Assembly: GCF_016415625.1 (NCBI RefSeq)
Contig: NZ_WBXP01000043.1
Span: 1 to 32,064, forward strand
Length of the DNA: 32,064 nt
From: Shimwellia pseudoproteus
GTDB taxonomy: Bacteria > Pseudomonadota > Gammaproteobacteria > Enterobacterales > Enterobacteriaceae
Direction of reading: 5' to 3'
Shown one piece after another: positions 21,401 to 32,064 of the stretch. The notes beneath the pieces were generated by a model. It ran no database searches, was not told the origin of the DNA, and worked only from the letters and a program-made list of their open reading frames with translations. The position numbers and the translations under genes are program-made. The stretch's first letter is position 1. Every line of letters begins with the position of its first letter.

Positions 21401-22512
21401 CGCATCATACGGTAGATTTCTACCAGTGCACTCAGACGGTCGTTAGTCGGGTCAACGCGTAAGGTTTCAGAAATATACGGGCCGTGGTCCAGATCGTTGG
21501 TGAACAGCGTTTCGATACGCTTGTGACCAGACTGGCTCAGTTTGGCCAGCAGATCCAAAGACAGCTCCATGTTCGCTGCGCAAATCAGCTCGCCAGTTGC
21601 TTCATCAACATAGTCTTTGGAAGCCACTTTACCAGCGATGTATTCAACCGGAACTTCGATATGCTTGATATCGTCTTTTTCCAGCTGACGGATATGACGC
21701 GCAGTGATGCGGCGGCCTTTCTCAACATAGATTTTGCCGTTGGCTTCAATGTCGAAAGAGGCGGTTTCGCCACGCAGACGTTCCGGGACCAGTTCCATCT
21801 GCAGTTTGTTGTCGCGGATTTCAAAGACCACTTTTTCGAAGAACAGGTCAAGGATCTGTTCAGTGGTGAATTCCAGCGCGCGCAGGATGATGGAAGCCGG
21901 CAGTTTACGACGGCGGTCAATACGGACAAACAGGTTGTCTTTCGGATCGAATTCGAAATCCAGCCAGGAGCCGCGGTAAGGAATGATACGTGCGTTATAC
22001 AGCACTTTACCGGAAGAGTGGGTCTTACCTTTGTCGCTGTCAAAGAAGACGCCCGGGCTACGGTGCAGCTGAGAAACGATAACACGCTCGGTACCGTTGA
22101 TAACGAAGGTACCGTTGTCGGTCATGAGCGGAATTTCGCCCATGTAGACTTCTTGTTCTTTGATGTCTTTTACGGTGCCTTCCGGCGCTTCACGTTCGTA
22201 GATCACCAGACGCAGTTTTACACGCAGCGGTGCGGAATAAGTCACGCCGCGGATCTGACATTCCTGAACGTCAAAAACCGGTTCGCCAAGGCGGTAGCTG
22301 ACATATTGCAGCTCGGAATTACCGCTGTGGCTCTGAATCGGGAAGACGGAACGGAAGGCTGCTTCCAGACCATACTGTCCTTCAGGATCTTGCTCGATAA
22401 ACTTCTGAAACGAGTCAAGCTGGATAGAAAGGAGATAAGGCACATCCAGAACTTGTGGACGTTTACCAAAATCCTTACGAATACGTTTTTTCTCGGTATA
22501 GGAGTAAACCAT
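18484..22512 (-). CDS. rpoB: RNA polymerase beta subunit
   Basis: Beta forms the other half of the catalytic core. The 1342 residues equal E. coli RpoB. I start it at 22512 ([16 protein letters not shown]), with GAGGAA upstream, rather than 11 codons earlier. The rifampicin region (about residues 507-534, [15 protein letters not shown] through [15 protein letters not shown]) is the drug-sensitive wild type. The active-site basic residues K1065, R1069 and K1073 ([11 protein letters not shown]) are present. Residue 1059 is His, where E. coli and other relatives I recall have Arg. Transcribed with rplJL past an attenuator in the 320-bp gap upstream. Confidence 0.99.
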   Translation of the reverse strand: MVYSYTEKKRIRKDFGKRPQVLDVPYLLSIQLDSFQKFIEQDPEGQYGLEAAFRSVFPIQSHSGNSELQYVSYRLGEPVFDVQECQIRGVTYSAPLRVKLRLVIYEREAPEGTVKDIKEQEVYMGEIPLMTDNGTFVINGTERVIVSQLHRSPGVFFDSDKGKTHSSGKVLYNARIIPYRGSWLDFEFDPKDNLFVRIDRRRKLPASIILRALEFTTEQILDLFFEKVVFEIRDNKLQMELVPERLRGETASFDIEANGKIYVEKGRRITARHIRQLEKDDIKHIEVPVEYIAGKVASKDYVDEATGELICAANMELSLDLLAKLSQSGHKRIETLFTNDLDHGPYISETLRVDPTNDRLSALVEIYRMMRPGEPPTREAAESLFENLFFSEDRYDLSAVGRMKFNRSLLRNEIEGSGILSKEDIIDVMKKLIDIRNGKGEVDDIDHLGNRRIRSVGEMAENQFRVGLVRVERAVKERLSLGDLDTLMPQDMINAKPISAAVKEFFGSSQLSQFMDQNNPLSEITHKRRISALGPGGLTRERAGFEVRDVHPTHYGRVCPIETPEGPNIGLINSLSVYARTNEYGFLETPYRLVRDGVVTDEIHYLSAIEEGNYVIAQANSNLDEEGHFEEDLVTCRNKGESSLFSRDQVDYMDVSTQQVVSVGASLIPFLEHDDANRALMGANMQRQAVPTLRSDKPLVGTGMERAVAVDSGVTAVAKRGGTIQYVDASRIVIKVNEDEMYPGEAGIDIYNLTKYTRSNQNTCINQTPCVSLGEPVDRGDVLADGPSTDLGELALGQNMRVAFMPWNGYNFEDSILVSERIVQEDRFTTIHIQELACVSRDTKLGPEEITADIPNVGEAALSKLDESGIVYIGAEVRGGDILVGKVTPKGETQLTPEEKLLRAIFGEKASDVKDSSLRVPNSVSGTVIDVQVFTRDGVEKDKRALEIEEMQLKQAKKDLSEELSILEAGLFSRIRAVLISGGVEADKLDKLPRDRWLELGLTDEEKQNQLEQLAEQYDELKHEFEKKLEAKRRKITQGDDLAPGVLKIVKVYLAVKRHIQPGDKMAGRHGNKGVVSKINPIEDMPYDENGTPVDIVLNPLGVPSRMNIGQILETHLGMAAKGIGDKINAMLKQQQEVAKLREFIQRAYDLGADVRQKVDLNTFTDDEVLRLAENLRKGMPIATPVFDGAKEAEIKELLKLGDLPTSGQITLFDGRTGEQFERQVTVGYMYMLKLNHLVDDKMHARSTGSYSLVTQQPLGGKAQFGGQRFGEMEVWALEAYGAAYTLQEMLTVKSDDVNGRTKMYKNIVDGNHQMEPGMPESFNVLLKEIRSLGINIELEDE

Positions 22513-22832
22513 AGGGTTCCTCAGCTCGCTGACAAGTCGACCCATCTGCCCATCGAAGGGGCAGTTTGTGCAACACTATTTTGTTGACCGGAAAGTGAAG
22601 GACTTTCCGCAATGCCTGTTGCTATCACGCTTAAACCATTTCATCGCGATTTACACAGGGCTGAGGGGCACTGTCGCAATATATTAAGTCGTCGATAGAA
22701 ACAAGCATTGAAGGCACACCAGTAGTCAAACAGTGTGAAATGCTACTGGCGCCTTACAGCGCAAAAAGGCTGGTGACCAAAAAGTCACCAGCCATCAGCC
22801 TGATTGCTCAGGCTGCAACCAGAAAAGTTGGC
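22513..22832 (-). promoter_or_regulatory. rplL-rpoB intergenic attenuator and processing region
   Basis: This 320-bp gap has no gene. Reading leftward, a terminator-like hairpin follows rplL: GGCTGGTGAC pairs with GTCACCAGCC (22768-22777 and 22784-22793), then five T (22763-22767). In E. coli the same element lets only part of transcription through to rpoBC. Next is a long stem (22711-22725 with about 22743-22755) corresponding to the known RNase III processing hairpin. The remainder to rpoB is leader sequence with no obvious promoter. Confidence 0.9.
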
Positions 22833-23198
<366 letters not shown>

Positions 23199-23265
23199 TT
23201 AAATTGTTCCTGAAAATCAGAATAAAGTTTATACGTTAGCCAATACGTTTGGCAAAAAAGTGCAA

Positions 23266-23763
23266 TTAAGCAGCTTCTTTCGCGTCGCGTACAGCAGCCA
23301 GAGTACGAACCAGTTTGCCGGCAGCGGCTTCTTTCATGGTCGACATCAGGCGTGCCAGTGCTTCTTCGTAAGTCGGCAGAGTTGCCAGGCGATCGATCTG
23401 GGATGCCGGGATCAGCTCACCTTCAAAGGCAGCGGCTTTGACCTCAAATTTTGCATTCGCTTTCGCGAACTCTTTGAACAGACGAGCAGCAGCGCCCGGG
23501 TGTTCCATAGAGTATGCAATCAGGGTCGGACCAACAAACGCGTCTTTCAGGCACTCGAACTGAGTACCTTCAACAACACGGCGCAGCAGGGTGTTACGAA
23601 CAACACGCATGTATACGCCGGCTTCGCGACCTGCTTTACGCAGTTCGGTCATTTTGTCTACGGTTACGCCACGGGAATCCGCAACTACCGCAGACAGCGC
23701 GCCTTTGGCTACTTCGCTGACTTCAGCAACAATTGCTTGTTTGTCTTGAAGATTTAAAGCCAT
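23266..23763 (-). CDS. rplJ: 50S ribosomal protein L10
   Basis: L10 anchors L7/L12 dimers to 23S rRNA and, as the L10-(L7/L12) complex, represses its own mRNA. The 165 residues match E. coli L10 ([35 protein letters not shown]), with the C-terminal stalk-binding helix intact. The ribosome-binding site AGGAG lies about 10 nt before the ATG, just downstream of a GC-only hairpin in the leader. It is the first gene of rplJL-rpoBC. Confidence 0.99.
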   Translation of the reverse strand: MALNLQDKQAIVAEVSEVAKGALSAVVADSRGVTVDKMTELRKAGREAGVYMRVVRNTLLRRVVEGTQFECLKDAFVGPTLIAYSMEHPGAAARLFKEFAKANAKFEVKAAAFEGELIPASQIDRLATLPTYEEALARLMSTMKEAAAGKLVRTLAAVRDAKEAA

Positions 23764-24038
23764 TAGCTTTTTGCTCCTGGGTATAGCCGGGGTCGCCCCC
23801 GGAACTCACTTCACGCTCAATCACAATGAGAGAGCGCATTAACATACGGTGAGCAGAAACAAGCCAAAGTCTACTTAAAAAATATTCTTCAGGTTCTGTC
23901 ACCGTCTACGCAGGGAATTAAGTTTCTGACGAAACACCTGCGGTCTTGGACGGAGGCCTGGATAAGGCCAGGCTCCAACCGAAAATTCTGTCTTACTGAT
24001 TTACCCGGCAGACAACCGGACAAATGTATGGGGGTAAG
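23764..24038 (-). promoter_or_regulatory. rplJ (L10) autoregulatory leader
   Basis: The long untranslated leader between the rplJ promoter and the L10 start is the known target of L10-(L7/L12) feedback in enterobacteria. Several stems are visible: AGGCCTGG with an adjoining complement near 23954-23973, and a hairpin close to the start codon (CCGGGG 23787-23792 with CCCCGG 23797-23802) whose RNA loop is GCGA. I did not fold the region as a whole or map the L10 contact site. Confidence 0.75.
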
Positions 24039-24067
24039 ATTTTAGACAAATCTTGCCCCCACGTAAA
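24039..24067 (-). promoter_or_regulatory. rplJ promoter
   Basis: Reading leftward, TTTACG (24062-24067) and TAAAAT (24039-24044) are separated by 17 bp. This is the position of the main rplJL-rpoBC promoter in E. coli, between rplA and rplJ. A 14-bp inverted repeat (24029-24042 with 24048-24061) covers the -10 and the spacer. Confidence 0.75.
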
Positions 24068-24075
24068 GGCAAAAC

Positions 24076-25345
<1,270 letters not shown>

Positions 25346-25376
25346 CGATTAAATCGCCGCTTTTTTGATCGGCTGC

Positions 25377-25922
25377 TTACGCCTTTTCTACCTGTCCGAA
25401 GTCCAGCTCTACCGGAGTAGAACGGCCGAAGATAGAAACAGAGACTTTCAGGCGGCTTTTCTCGTAGTCAACTTCTTCAACTACGCCGTTAAAGTCAGCG
25501 AACGGACCATCGTTAACGCGAACCATTTCACCCGGTTCAAACAGCGTTTTCGGACGCGGCTTGTCACCCACCTGCTGCAGGCGGTTCATGATTGCATCAA
25601 CTTCTTTGTCACTGATCGGAGCGGGACGATCTGAAGTACCACCAATGAAACCCATTACGCGCGGAACGCTACGCACCAGGTGCCAGCTGGCATCGTTCAT
25701 CACCATCTGGACCAGTACATAGCCCGGGAAGAATTTACGTTCGCTTTTGCGACGCTGGCCGCCACGGATTTCGACCACTTCTTCGGTCGGCACCATGACT
25801 TCGCCAAACAGCTCTTCCATGTTGTGTAATTTAATATGTTCGCGCAGGGAAGTAGCTACGCGTCCTTCAAAACCGGAAAACGCCTGAACGACGTACCAGC
25901 GCTTTTTAGGAGCTTCAGACAT
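25377..25922 (-). CDS. nusG: Transcription elongation/termination factor NusG
   Basis: NusG binds RNA polymerase to increase processivity and links it to Rho or to ribosomal S10. The 181 residues equal E. coli NusG. The N-terminal NGN domain ([18 protein letters not shown]) and the C-terminal KOW domain ([19 protein letters not shown]) are both complete. It starts 1 bp after the secE stop, so the two are cotranscribed. The promoter of rplK follows directly. Confidence 0.99.
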   Translation of the reverse strand: MSEAPKKRWYVVQAFSGFEGRVATSLREHIKLHNMEELFGEVMVPTEEVVEIRGGQRRKSERKFFPGYVLVQMVMNDASWHLVRSVPRVMGFIGGTSDRPAPISDKEVDAIMNRLQQVGDKPRPKTLFEPGEMVRVNDGPFADFNGVVEEVDYEKSRLKVSVSIFGRSTPVELDFGQVEKA

Positions 25923-25923
25923 C

Positions 25924-26307
25924 TCAGAACCTCAGGCCAGTAATAAAAGAAACCAGGCGGACCAGGATACCGTCCAGACCCCAGAGAATCAGGGACATTA
26001 CAGCGGTAACCGCCGCCACGATTAATGTGGTGTGCAATGCTTCCTGGCGAGTTGGCCAAATGACTTTACGTACTTCGGTTCTCGCTTCACGGGCAAATGC
26101 GACCGTTGCCTTTCCTTTGGTCGTCAACAGCGCAATCCCGCCCGCTGCGGCAATTAAAATCACCACTGCCAGCGCACGCAACGGCAGTGTTATATCACGA
26201 TAGAGGTAGTTGCCTACGATCGCGACAAGCAGCAGCACAGCTACGCCCAGCCACTTGACCGTATCCAGGCCGCGCCCGCTTCCTTGAGCTTCGGTATTAG
26301 CACTCAT
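25924..26307 (-). CDS. secE: Protein translocase subunit SecE
   Basis: SecE clamps SecY in the inner-membrane SecYEG channel. The 127-residue, three-helix form typical of enterobacteria is present: two hydrophobic helices near residues 19-35 and 45-60, the conserved amphipathic segment ([18 protein letters not shown]) and the C-terminal helix. I start at 26307 ([13 protein letters not shown]), which aligns with E. coli, rather than five codons earlier. It forms a bicistronic unit with nusG, and its leader carries a stable hairpin. Confidence 0.98.
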   Translation of the reverse strand: MSANTEAQGSGRGLDTVKWLGVAVLLLVAIVGNYLYRDITLPLRALAVVILIAAAGGIALLTTKGKATVAFAREARTEVRKVIWPTRQEALHTTLIVAAVTAVMSLILWGLDGILVRLVSFITGLRF

Positions 26308-26525
26308 AAACCAACCTGTCACAATAATTCAGACAAACACTTTTGCCCCGCAGCGGCGAGGCAAACCAAACCGTATTGCATCTATTCACCCTGCCCTGAT
26401 CCCAGCGGCACAATGAAGACTGCGATACATATATGCTACAGCATAAACGCCTTCTTCAGAGCCTGTCTCAGCAATGATTATGAAAAAAAATCACTGATGA
26501 GCCAGGTTCTGGTTCCAGAGCGTAC
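26308..26525 (-). promoter_or_regulatory. secE upstream region
   Basis: The gap between the tufB terminator and secE should hold the secE-nusG promoter. I see a possible -10 TAGCAT within an AT-rich patch around 26430-26445 but no convincing -35. Nearer secE a 10-bp hairpin stem (26342-26351 with 26356-26365) would form in the 5' untranslated RNA. No reading frame of interest is present. Confidence 0.4.
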
Positions 26526-26552
26526 AAAAAGGGCATCAAATGATGCCCTTTT
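26526..26552 (-). terminator. tufB terminator
   Basis: The arms AAAAGGGCATCA (26527-26538) and TGATGCCCTTTT (26541-26552) are perfect complements; on the minus strand the stem runs into TTTTT. It lies 33 bp past the tufB stop and separates the tRNA-tufB unit from secE-nusG. Confidence 0.92.
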
Positions 26553-26584
26553 ATTACGCAGTGCGTCAAATGCTATTGGCTATA

Positions 26585-27805
<1,221 letters not shown>

Positions 27806-27879
27806 TCACCACATCAACCAGGCCAACGCCTGAATTAGCTGAATTTACTACAGAGAAGATAAAGGGAGGAGAAAGGAAG

Positions 27880-27955
27880 TGGTGCTGATACCCAGAGTCG
27901 AACTGGGGACCTCACCCTTACCAAGGGTGCGCTCTACCAACTGAGCCATATCAGC
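27880..27955 (-). tRNA. thrT: tRNA-Thr (GGT)
   Basis: The 76-nt gene, including encoded CCA, reads GCTGATA at the 5' end pairing with TATCAGC at the 3' end. The anticodon loop is CTTGGTA (anticodon GGT), and the T arm has GTTCGACTC. It is the last of four tRNAs and lies 110 bp before tufB. The order Thr-Tyr-Gly-Thr is the E. coli thrU-tyrU-glyT-thrT order. Confidence 0.98.
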
Positions 27956-27960
27956 ACATC

Positions 27961-28035
<75 letters not shown>

Positions 28036-28153
28036 ATCCTGAAAACTCGGCTACCCGATTCTTTCTGTGAAAAATGACAAGAGCATGGCTCCTGTCATTC
28101 GAACCGAATGATATTCTCATCCGATTCAGGCTACGCTATTGCGTCGCCGAAGT

Positions 28154-28238
<85 letters not shown>

Positions 28239-28248
28239 CGAAGCTTGA

Positions 28249-28324
<76 letters not shown>

Positions 28325-28338
28325 ATCAAGTAGCGCGC

Positions 28339-28367
28339 ATTCTAGGAACAGCAGGCCCGGTATGCAA
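28339..28367 (-). promoter_or_regulatory. thrU-tyrU-glyT-thrT-tufB promoter
   Basis: Reading leftward, TTGCAT (28362-28367) and TAGAAT (28339-28344) have a 17-bp spacer. A GC-rich discriminator (GCGCGC) follows, the hallmark of stringently controlled stable-RNA promoters. An A/T-rich stretch with seven T lies immediately upstream, a likely UP element and Fis region by analogy with E. coli. Confidence 0.92.
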
Positions 28368-28840
28368 CAAAAAAATTGCTTATTTTGTTCTTATGCTCAT
28401 ATTTTGCACAATGCTACACATTTATGACTACAAAACCAGCAAAACTGACTGTTTTTTAGCGATGTGCAGCCGTTAACATCAGGGAATTTATGCCCGCCGC
28501 GGTCTATTTCACTGAGCCAGACAGGAAATGCCCTGCACAATAAAAGCCCCCGCTCTCTTCTTTATACCTGCGCGATAGTGGCCAGTATCGTTACCGGTCA
28601 TATAACCCGCAGTAACCTGAACAATAACTGCCCCGGTAAAATCCGATGTCGCCTCAACATCACGTTCTGTCATTTTTTCTTATTATTCCCATCCATCTGG
28701 TGTTACCCTCCTGCTCATCGTCAATAATTAGCTAAGTAATACACCTGCCAGCGAGTGTTCACACTATTCACGCTTCCTCAGGGGGACCTGAAGCACGTGA
28801 TACGATCAACTTTACTGTGGGTAACAGAGAGTGAACGTTA
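28368..28840. other. Gene-free region between the tRNA promoter and coaA
   Basis: About 470 bp with no supportable gene. The left part (to about 28440) is A/T-rich and probably upstream activating sequence for the tRNA promoter. The middle (28464-28740) has a lower GC content than its neighbours and a nested inverted repeat (28591-28597 with 28633-28639, enclosing 28609-28613 with 28627-28631). The right end holds the coaA start region. An 87-codon frame at 28464-28727 lacks a ribosome-binding site and any recognisable similarity. Confidence 0.5.
28798..28806 (+). promoter_or_regulatory. Candidate extended -10 promoter for coaA
   Basis: TG (28798-28799), one base, then TACGAT (28801-28806) fits the extended -10 pattern TGnTATAAT, 34 bp before the coaA ATG. 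No good -35 is present, as allowed for this class. Confidence 0.35.
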
Positions 28841-29767
28841 ATGACTCCATATCTACAATTTAACCGGAGCCAGTGGGCTGCACTGCGTGATTCAGTACCG
28901 ATGACGCTCACTGAAGGCGAAATTGCCCGGCTGAAGGGAATCAACGAAGACCTTTCGCTGGATGAAGTGGCAGAGATCTATTTGCCGCTCTCGCGTTTAC
29001 TGAATTTCTATATTAGTTCCAATTTGCGCCGCCAGGCGGTGCTGGAGCAATTCCTTGGGACTAATGGCCAGCGCATTCCTTATGTGATCAGTATTGCCGG
29101 TAGCGTGGCGGTAGGGAAAAGTACCACCGCCCGTGTCCTCCAGGCCCTGCTCAGCCGCTGGCCTGAACATCGCCGGGTTGAACTGATCACCACCGATGGC
29201 TTTCTTCATCCTAATGAGGTGTTGAAAGAGCGCGGTTTAATGAAGAAAAAAGGCTTTCCGCTCTCTTATGATATGCACCGGCTGGTCAAATTTGTCTCGG
29301 ATATAAAGTCCGGCGCGCCAGTTGCCACCGCACCGGTATATTCCCATCTTATTTATGATGTCATTCCTGATGGGGATAAAACGGTATCGCAACCGGATAT
29401 TTTGATTCTTGAAGGGTTAAATGTGCTGCAAAGCGGTATGGATTATCCACATGATCCACACCATGTCTTTGTTTCTGATTTCGTTGATTTTTCAATTTAT
29501 GTCGACGCACCAGAATCGCTGCTGGAAACCTGGTATATCAACCGCTTTCTTAAATTCCGGGAAGGCGCCTTTGCCGATCCTGACTCCTATTTCCATAATT
29601 ACGCAAAGCTATCGGAAGAAGAAGCCGTGGCAATTGCTACCCAATTATGGAAAGAGATTAACGGACGTAACCTGGTCGAAAATATATTGCCAACCCGCGA
29701 GCGGGCGAGCCTGATATTAAGTAAAAGTACCAATCACGCCATTGAGTCAGTGCGGCTGCGCAAATAA
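28841..29767 (+). CDS. coaA: Pantothenate kinase (type I) CoaA
   Basis: CoaA phosphorylates pantothenate, the committed and feedback-inhibited step of coenzyme A synthesis. The 308-residue protein has the P-loop GSVAVGKST (87-95, catalytic Lys93), [25 protein letters not shown] and the conserved pantothenate-side region. E. coli CoaA is usually given as 316 residues with an eight-residue N-terminal extension. Here an in-frame TGA at 28832-28834 excludes it, so only the short form starting MTPYLQF can be made. AGAGAG lies about 9 nt upstream. It converges with birA. Confidence 0.97.
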   Translation: MTPYLQFNRSQWAALRDSVPMTLTEGEIARLKGINEDLSLDEVAEIYLPLSRLLNFYISSNLRRQAVLEQFLGTNGQRIPYVISIAGSVAVGKSTTARVLQALLSRWPEHRRVELITTDGFLHPNEVLKERGLMKKKGFPLSYDMHRLVKFVSDIKSGAPVATAPVYSHLIYDVIPDGDKTVSQPDILILEGLNVLQSGMDYPHDPHHVFVSDFVDFSIYVDAPESLLETWYINRFLKFREGAFADPDSYFHNYAKLSEEEAVAIATQLWKEINGRNLVENILPTRERASLILSKSTNHAIESVRLRK

Positions 29768-29779
29768 TCCGCTGTCTGC

Positions 29780-29800
29780 GGGGGCCTTATTTCGGCCCCC
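29780..29800. terminator. Hairpin between coaA and birA
   Basis: GGGGGCC (29780-29786) pairs with GGCCCCC (29794-29800) around TTATTTC, 13 bp after the coaA stop and 14 bp before the birA stop. The 3' tail on either strand is only weakly T-rich, so termination efficiency is uncertain. Confidence 0.6.
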
Positions 29801-29813
29801 GGATATTTATCCA

Positions 29814-30773
29814 TCACGCGCTACGCAGCGATATCTCTCCGCCAATCCAGGGTTTAATAACCCCTTCCTGCTCAAGCAATAACGCCCCCTGCTGATCAAT
29901 ACCGCGTGATATACCGTGGATCTCTTTTTCACCAATAATCAGTTTAACCGGCCGGTGAATAAAATTGTCCAGCTTTTCCCAGCGCCCCAGAAAAGGCGCC
30001 AGGCCGACTTGCTCAAATGTCGTCAGCGCGGCCCTTAACGCAGTAATCAACTGTACCGCCAGCTGGTTACGGTTAATATCAACCCCGGCTTCCTGGAGGT
30101 TGATCCAGCCCTGATTCACAATATCGCTGGCCACATGTCGCATGGCGAGGTTAATCCCGGCCCCGATAACAATTTGTGCCGCATCCCCGGTCTTACCCGT
30201 CAGCTCAACCAGGATACCGGCCAGCTTGCGGTCCTGCAGATAGAGATCATTGGGCCATTTAACCCGGACGTGCTCGGCCCCTAACTGTTGCAGCACTTCG
30301 GCCATCACAATCCCGATAACCAGGCTTAATCCCACCGCGGCGGCTGGCCCCTGCTCCAGGCGCCAGTACATCGACAGATAGAGGTTAGCCCCAAAGGGTG
30401 AGAACCACTGGCGGCCACGACGACCGCGGCCTGCCGTTTGATATTCGGCGATGCAGGCATCCCCGGACTCCAGTGACCCCAGGCGCTCCATCAGGTACTG
30501 GTTTGTCGAGTCAATCACCGGCAGAACCGTGACAGAGCCACCGGGAAGTTGCCCGCGAATAAAATCGTCGTTCAGCAACTGAATAGGTGTCGGCAGGCTG
30601 TAGCCTTTCCCCGGTACGGTAAAGACATCAATGCCCCAGTCGCGCAGGGTTTGAATATGTTTGTTAATTGCCGCCCGGCTCATCCCCAAATGTTCGCCCA
30701 GTTGCTCACCTGAGTGGAACTCACCGTCTGCAAGTTTGCTGATCAGGGCCAGAGGGATTTTGTAATCTCTCAT
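29814..30773 (-). CDS. birA: Biotin-protein ligase / biotin operon repressor BirA
   Basis: BirA makes biotinyl-AMP, transfers biotin to the carboxyl carrier protein of acetyl-CoA carboxylase and, as a biotinyl-AMP dimer, represses the bio operon. The 319 residues (321 in E. coli) have an N-terminal winged helix ([19 protein letters not shown], about 25-43), the biotin loop GRGRRGRQW (115-123), KWPNDL (172-177) and K183 in DRKLAGIL. The C-terminal SH3-like domain ends GEISLRSA, two residues short of E. coli. Its ATG overlaps the murB stop by 4 bp, so the two are translationally coupled. Confidence 0.98.
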   Translation of the reverse strand: MRDYKIPLALISKLADGEFHSGEQLGEHLGMSRAAINKHIQTLRDWGIDVFTVPGKGYSLPTPIQLLNDDFIRGQLPGGSVTVLPVIDSTNQYLMERLGSLESGDACIAEYQTAGRGRRGRQWFSPFGANLYLSMYWRLEQGPAAAVGLSLVIGIVMAEVLQQLGAEHVRVKWPNDLYLQDRKLAGILVELTGKTGDAAQIVIGAGINLAMRHVASDIVNQGWINLQEAGVDINRNQLAVQLITALRAALTTFEQVGLAPFLGRWEKLDNFIHRPVKLIIGEKEIHGISRGIDQQGALLLEQEGVIKPWIGGEISLRSA

Positions 30774-31798
30774 GCAATTGTCTCCACAGCGCTCACTTCA
30801 CCCCGGGAGCCGATAAAGCGAACTTCCGGCTCCAGCCAGATACCAAATTTATCCCCTACCCGCTGGCGTACCTGATGCGCCAGCTGCACCACATCCTTGC
30901 TGGTCGCATTATCAATATTCACCAGTACCAGAGCTTGTTGGCTGTGCACCGCCGCACCACCTACCTGAAAACCTTTCAGTTCACAGCGGTCGATAAGCCA
31001 GCCCGCAGCCAGTTTTACCTGTCCATCCGGCTGTGGGTAGTGCGGGGCATTCGGATACATTCCCAGTAATGTGTCGGCGGTAGCCGCGCTGACCACCGGG
31101 TTTTTAAAGAAGCTCCCCGCGTTACCCTGCACCTTTGGATCCGGCAGCTTAGTCATACGCATATGGCAAACGGCATCGAATACCTGACGGGGGGTGACCG
31201 TTGCCGGTGAGAGCCGGGTAAGATCGCCATAGCTCAGCACGGGTTGCCAGGCTTTTGGTAGTTTCAGACCCAGCGCGGTAATGGCGTAGCGATCCTGATA
31301 ATCATGTTTGAAGATGCTGTCGCGGTAACCAAAGCGACACTCAGCGGCGCTAAGGCGTAATGTCGCACCTGTGGCCAGCTCAATGCAGTCCACATAGTCA
31401 CAGACATGCTTGATCTCAATACCATAGGCGCCAATGTTTTGAATCGGTGCCGAGCCGGCACAGCCAGGGATCAAGGCCAGATTTTCCAGCCCGGGCATGT
31501 TGTGCTCAAGGGTAAATGACACCAGGTGATGCCAGTTCTCACCGGCGCCGACGTGAAGCAGCCAGTGCTCATCATTTTCAGTGATATCAATGCCCTGGAT
31601 CTGATTAAGGATCACGGTGCCGGCAAAATCGTCCAGCAATAAAACGTTGCTTCCTCCCCCGAGGATCAGGACCGGTTGCGCCTGGTCTTTGGCCTGTTGC
31701 CATGCGGCGGCAAGCTGCTCTGCCGTGGTGGCCTGCACCAGATGCTGTGCGGTGGCCTGAATATTAAAGGTAGTAAAAGGCTTAAGGGAGATAGTCAT
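30770..31798 (-). CDS. murB: UDP-N-acetylenolpyruvoylglucosamine reductase MurB
   Basis: MurB reduces UDP-GlcNAc-enolpyruvate to UDP-MurNAc with NADPH and FAD, the second committed step of peptidoglycan synthesis. The 342 residues equal E. coli MurB, and the catalytic residues fall at identical positions: R159 (GYRDS), S229 (NAGSFFKNP) and E325 (LEPEVRF). FAD-binding sequence [12 protein letters not shown] is near the N-terminus. The ribosome-binding site is weak. It is the first gene after the 5S terminator, with a possible -10 just upstream, and is coupled to birA. Confidence 0.98.
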   Translation of the reverse strand: MTISLKPFTTFNIQATAQHLVQATTAEQLAAAWQQAKDQAQPVLILGGGSNVLLLDDFAGTVILNQIQGIDITENDEHWLLHVGAGENWHHLVSFTLEHNMPGLENLALIPGCAGSAPIQNIGAYGIEIKHVCDYVDCIELATGATLRLSAAECRFGYRDSIFKHDYQDRYAITALGLKLPKAWQPVLSYGDLTRLSPATVTPRQVFDAVCHMRMTKLPDPKVQGNAGSFFKNPVVSAATADTLLGMYPNAPHYPQPDGQVKLAAGWLIDRCELKGFQVGGAAVHSQQALVLVNIDNATSKDVVQLAHQVRQRVGDKFGIWLEPEVRFIGSRGEVSAVETIA

Positions 31799-31826
31799 GA
31801 TGTTGTCCAGATGCAGATATGCCGCT

Positions 31827-31832
31827 AGTTTA
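31827..31832 (-). promoter_or_regulatory. Possible murB -10 box
   Basis: TAAACT lies 28 bp before the murB start on the minus strand. No matching -35 is evident at 16-18 bp, so this is weak. The region 31833-31972 holds no gene that I can support. Confidence 0.3.
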
Positions 31833-31972
31833 CCTTATCTGCCGGATGTTGGCTTGTGCGGGTGTAAAAAGCGGCGCCCGCGATATGAAGGGGATCTGAG
31901 GGTGGTAATGAAGTCTGGCTGGCGTGGTTACATCATGCGGTGAACTGCCGGAACGCCATAAATTACAGACAC

Positions 31973-32002
31973 AAAAAAGCCCTGTCGCAAGACAGGGCTT
32001 TT
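31973..32002 (-). terminator. rRNA operon terminator after 5S
   Basis: GCCCTGTC and GACAGGGC (31979-31986 with 31991-31998, loop TTGC in the RNA) form a stem flanked by A/T pairs and followed on the minus strand by TTTTTT. It begins about 12 bp past the 5S 3' end. The sequence differs from E. coli rrnB T1; I saw no clear second terminator. Confidence 0.95.
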
Positions 32003-32013
32003 CCGTTTAATTA

Positions 32014-32064
32014 AAGCCTGGCAGTTCCCTACTCTCGCATGGGGAGACCCCACACTACCATCGG
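32014..32064 (-). rRNA. rrf: 5S ribosomal RNA, 3' end (partial)
   Basis: The minus strand at the window edge reads CCGATGGTAGTGTGGGGTCT and continues to GGGAACTGCCAGGC, identical to the E. coli 5S 3' half as I recall it, with the final two bases TT instead of AT. About 50 of 120 nt are inside the window. By synteny with murB it belongs to the rrnB counterpart, whose 23S and 16S genes lie to the right. Confidence 0.97.

Noticed and set aside
18274..21462. A 1062-codon open frame on the plus strand antisense to rpoB, plus several of 300-500 codons antisense to rpoB and rpoC
   Set aside because: The frame shares codon boundaries with the sense gene, so a stop would require TTA, CTA or TCA in rpoB; highly expressed genes avoid these codons. 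The product is rich in Phe, Val, Gln and Thr, as expected from reversed codons, and no ribosome-binding site or homology is seen.
28464..28727. An 87-codon frame before coaA
   Set aside because: No ribosome-binding site, no recognisable domain, and irregular composition; it is treated as non-coding spacer.
29443..29451. Exact DnaA box TTATCCACA inside coaA
   Set aside because: It encodes conserved residues of CoaA (the DYPHDPH segment) and about one exact match is expected by chance in a window this size.

Overview
The window is a conserved housekeeping segment from a member of the Enterobacteriaceae. Gene order and protein sequence follow Escherichia coli around 90 min almost exactly, read in the opposite direction. 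Many substitutions, GC-rich purine and thiamine genes, and loss of the zraPSR block show it is not E. coli itself. A genus outside Escherichia (Kluyvera, Shimwellia or similar) fits, but I cannot fix the species from this stretch.

Layout. The left edge (1-117) holds an rRNA P1 promoter and the -35 box of P2, both firing leftward out of the window. Next come purHD (+) with a PurR operator, then a minus-strand block nudC-hemE-nfi-yjaG-hupA-yjaH. rsd (+) follows, divergent from nudC. A TPP riboswitch and the overlapping operon thiCEFSGH (+) occupy 8499-14104. A bidirectional terminator separates this from the minus-strand transcription and translation cluster: four tRNAs-tufB, secE-nusG, rplKA, rplJL-rpoBC, each group with its own promoter or leader. 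Then come coaA (+) and murB-birA (-). The right edge is the terminator and 3' end of a 5S rRNA on the minus strand. The window is therefore the interval between two rRNA operons pointing the same way, the counterparts of E. coli rrnB (right) and rrnE (left).

How the genes work together. Growth-rate control dominates: rRNA, tRNA, EF-Tu, ribosomal stalk and L1/L11 proteins, NusG, SecE and RNA polymerase core subunits, with Rsd (sigma-70 sequestration) and HU nearby. The remainder is cofactor and precursor supply: purines (purHD), whose AIR intermediate also feeds ThiC; thiamine; haem (hemE); CoA (coaA); biotin attachment and repression (birA); peptidoglycan (murB); NAD/RNA decapping (nudC); and repair of deaminated DNA (nfi).

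I found no mobile element, CRISPR array, phage or toxin-antitoxin module, and no sign of a novel multigene system. The points worth a second look are regulatory or at residue level: a phased row of DnaA-box-like sites beside the rRNA promoter, a long inverted repeat in the purHD leader, an inverted repeat lying on the rplJ promoter core, an unexplained 0.5-kb gap before coaA, and unusual residues in NudC, RpoB and RpoC.
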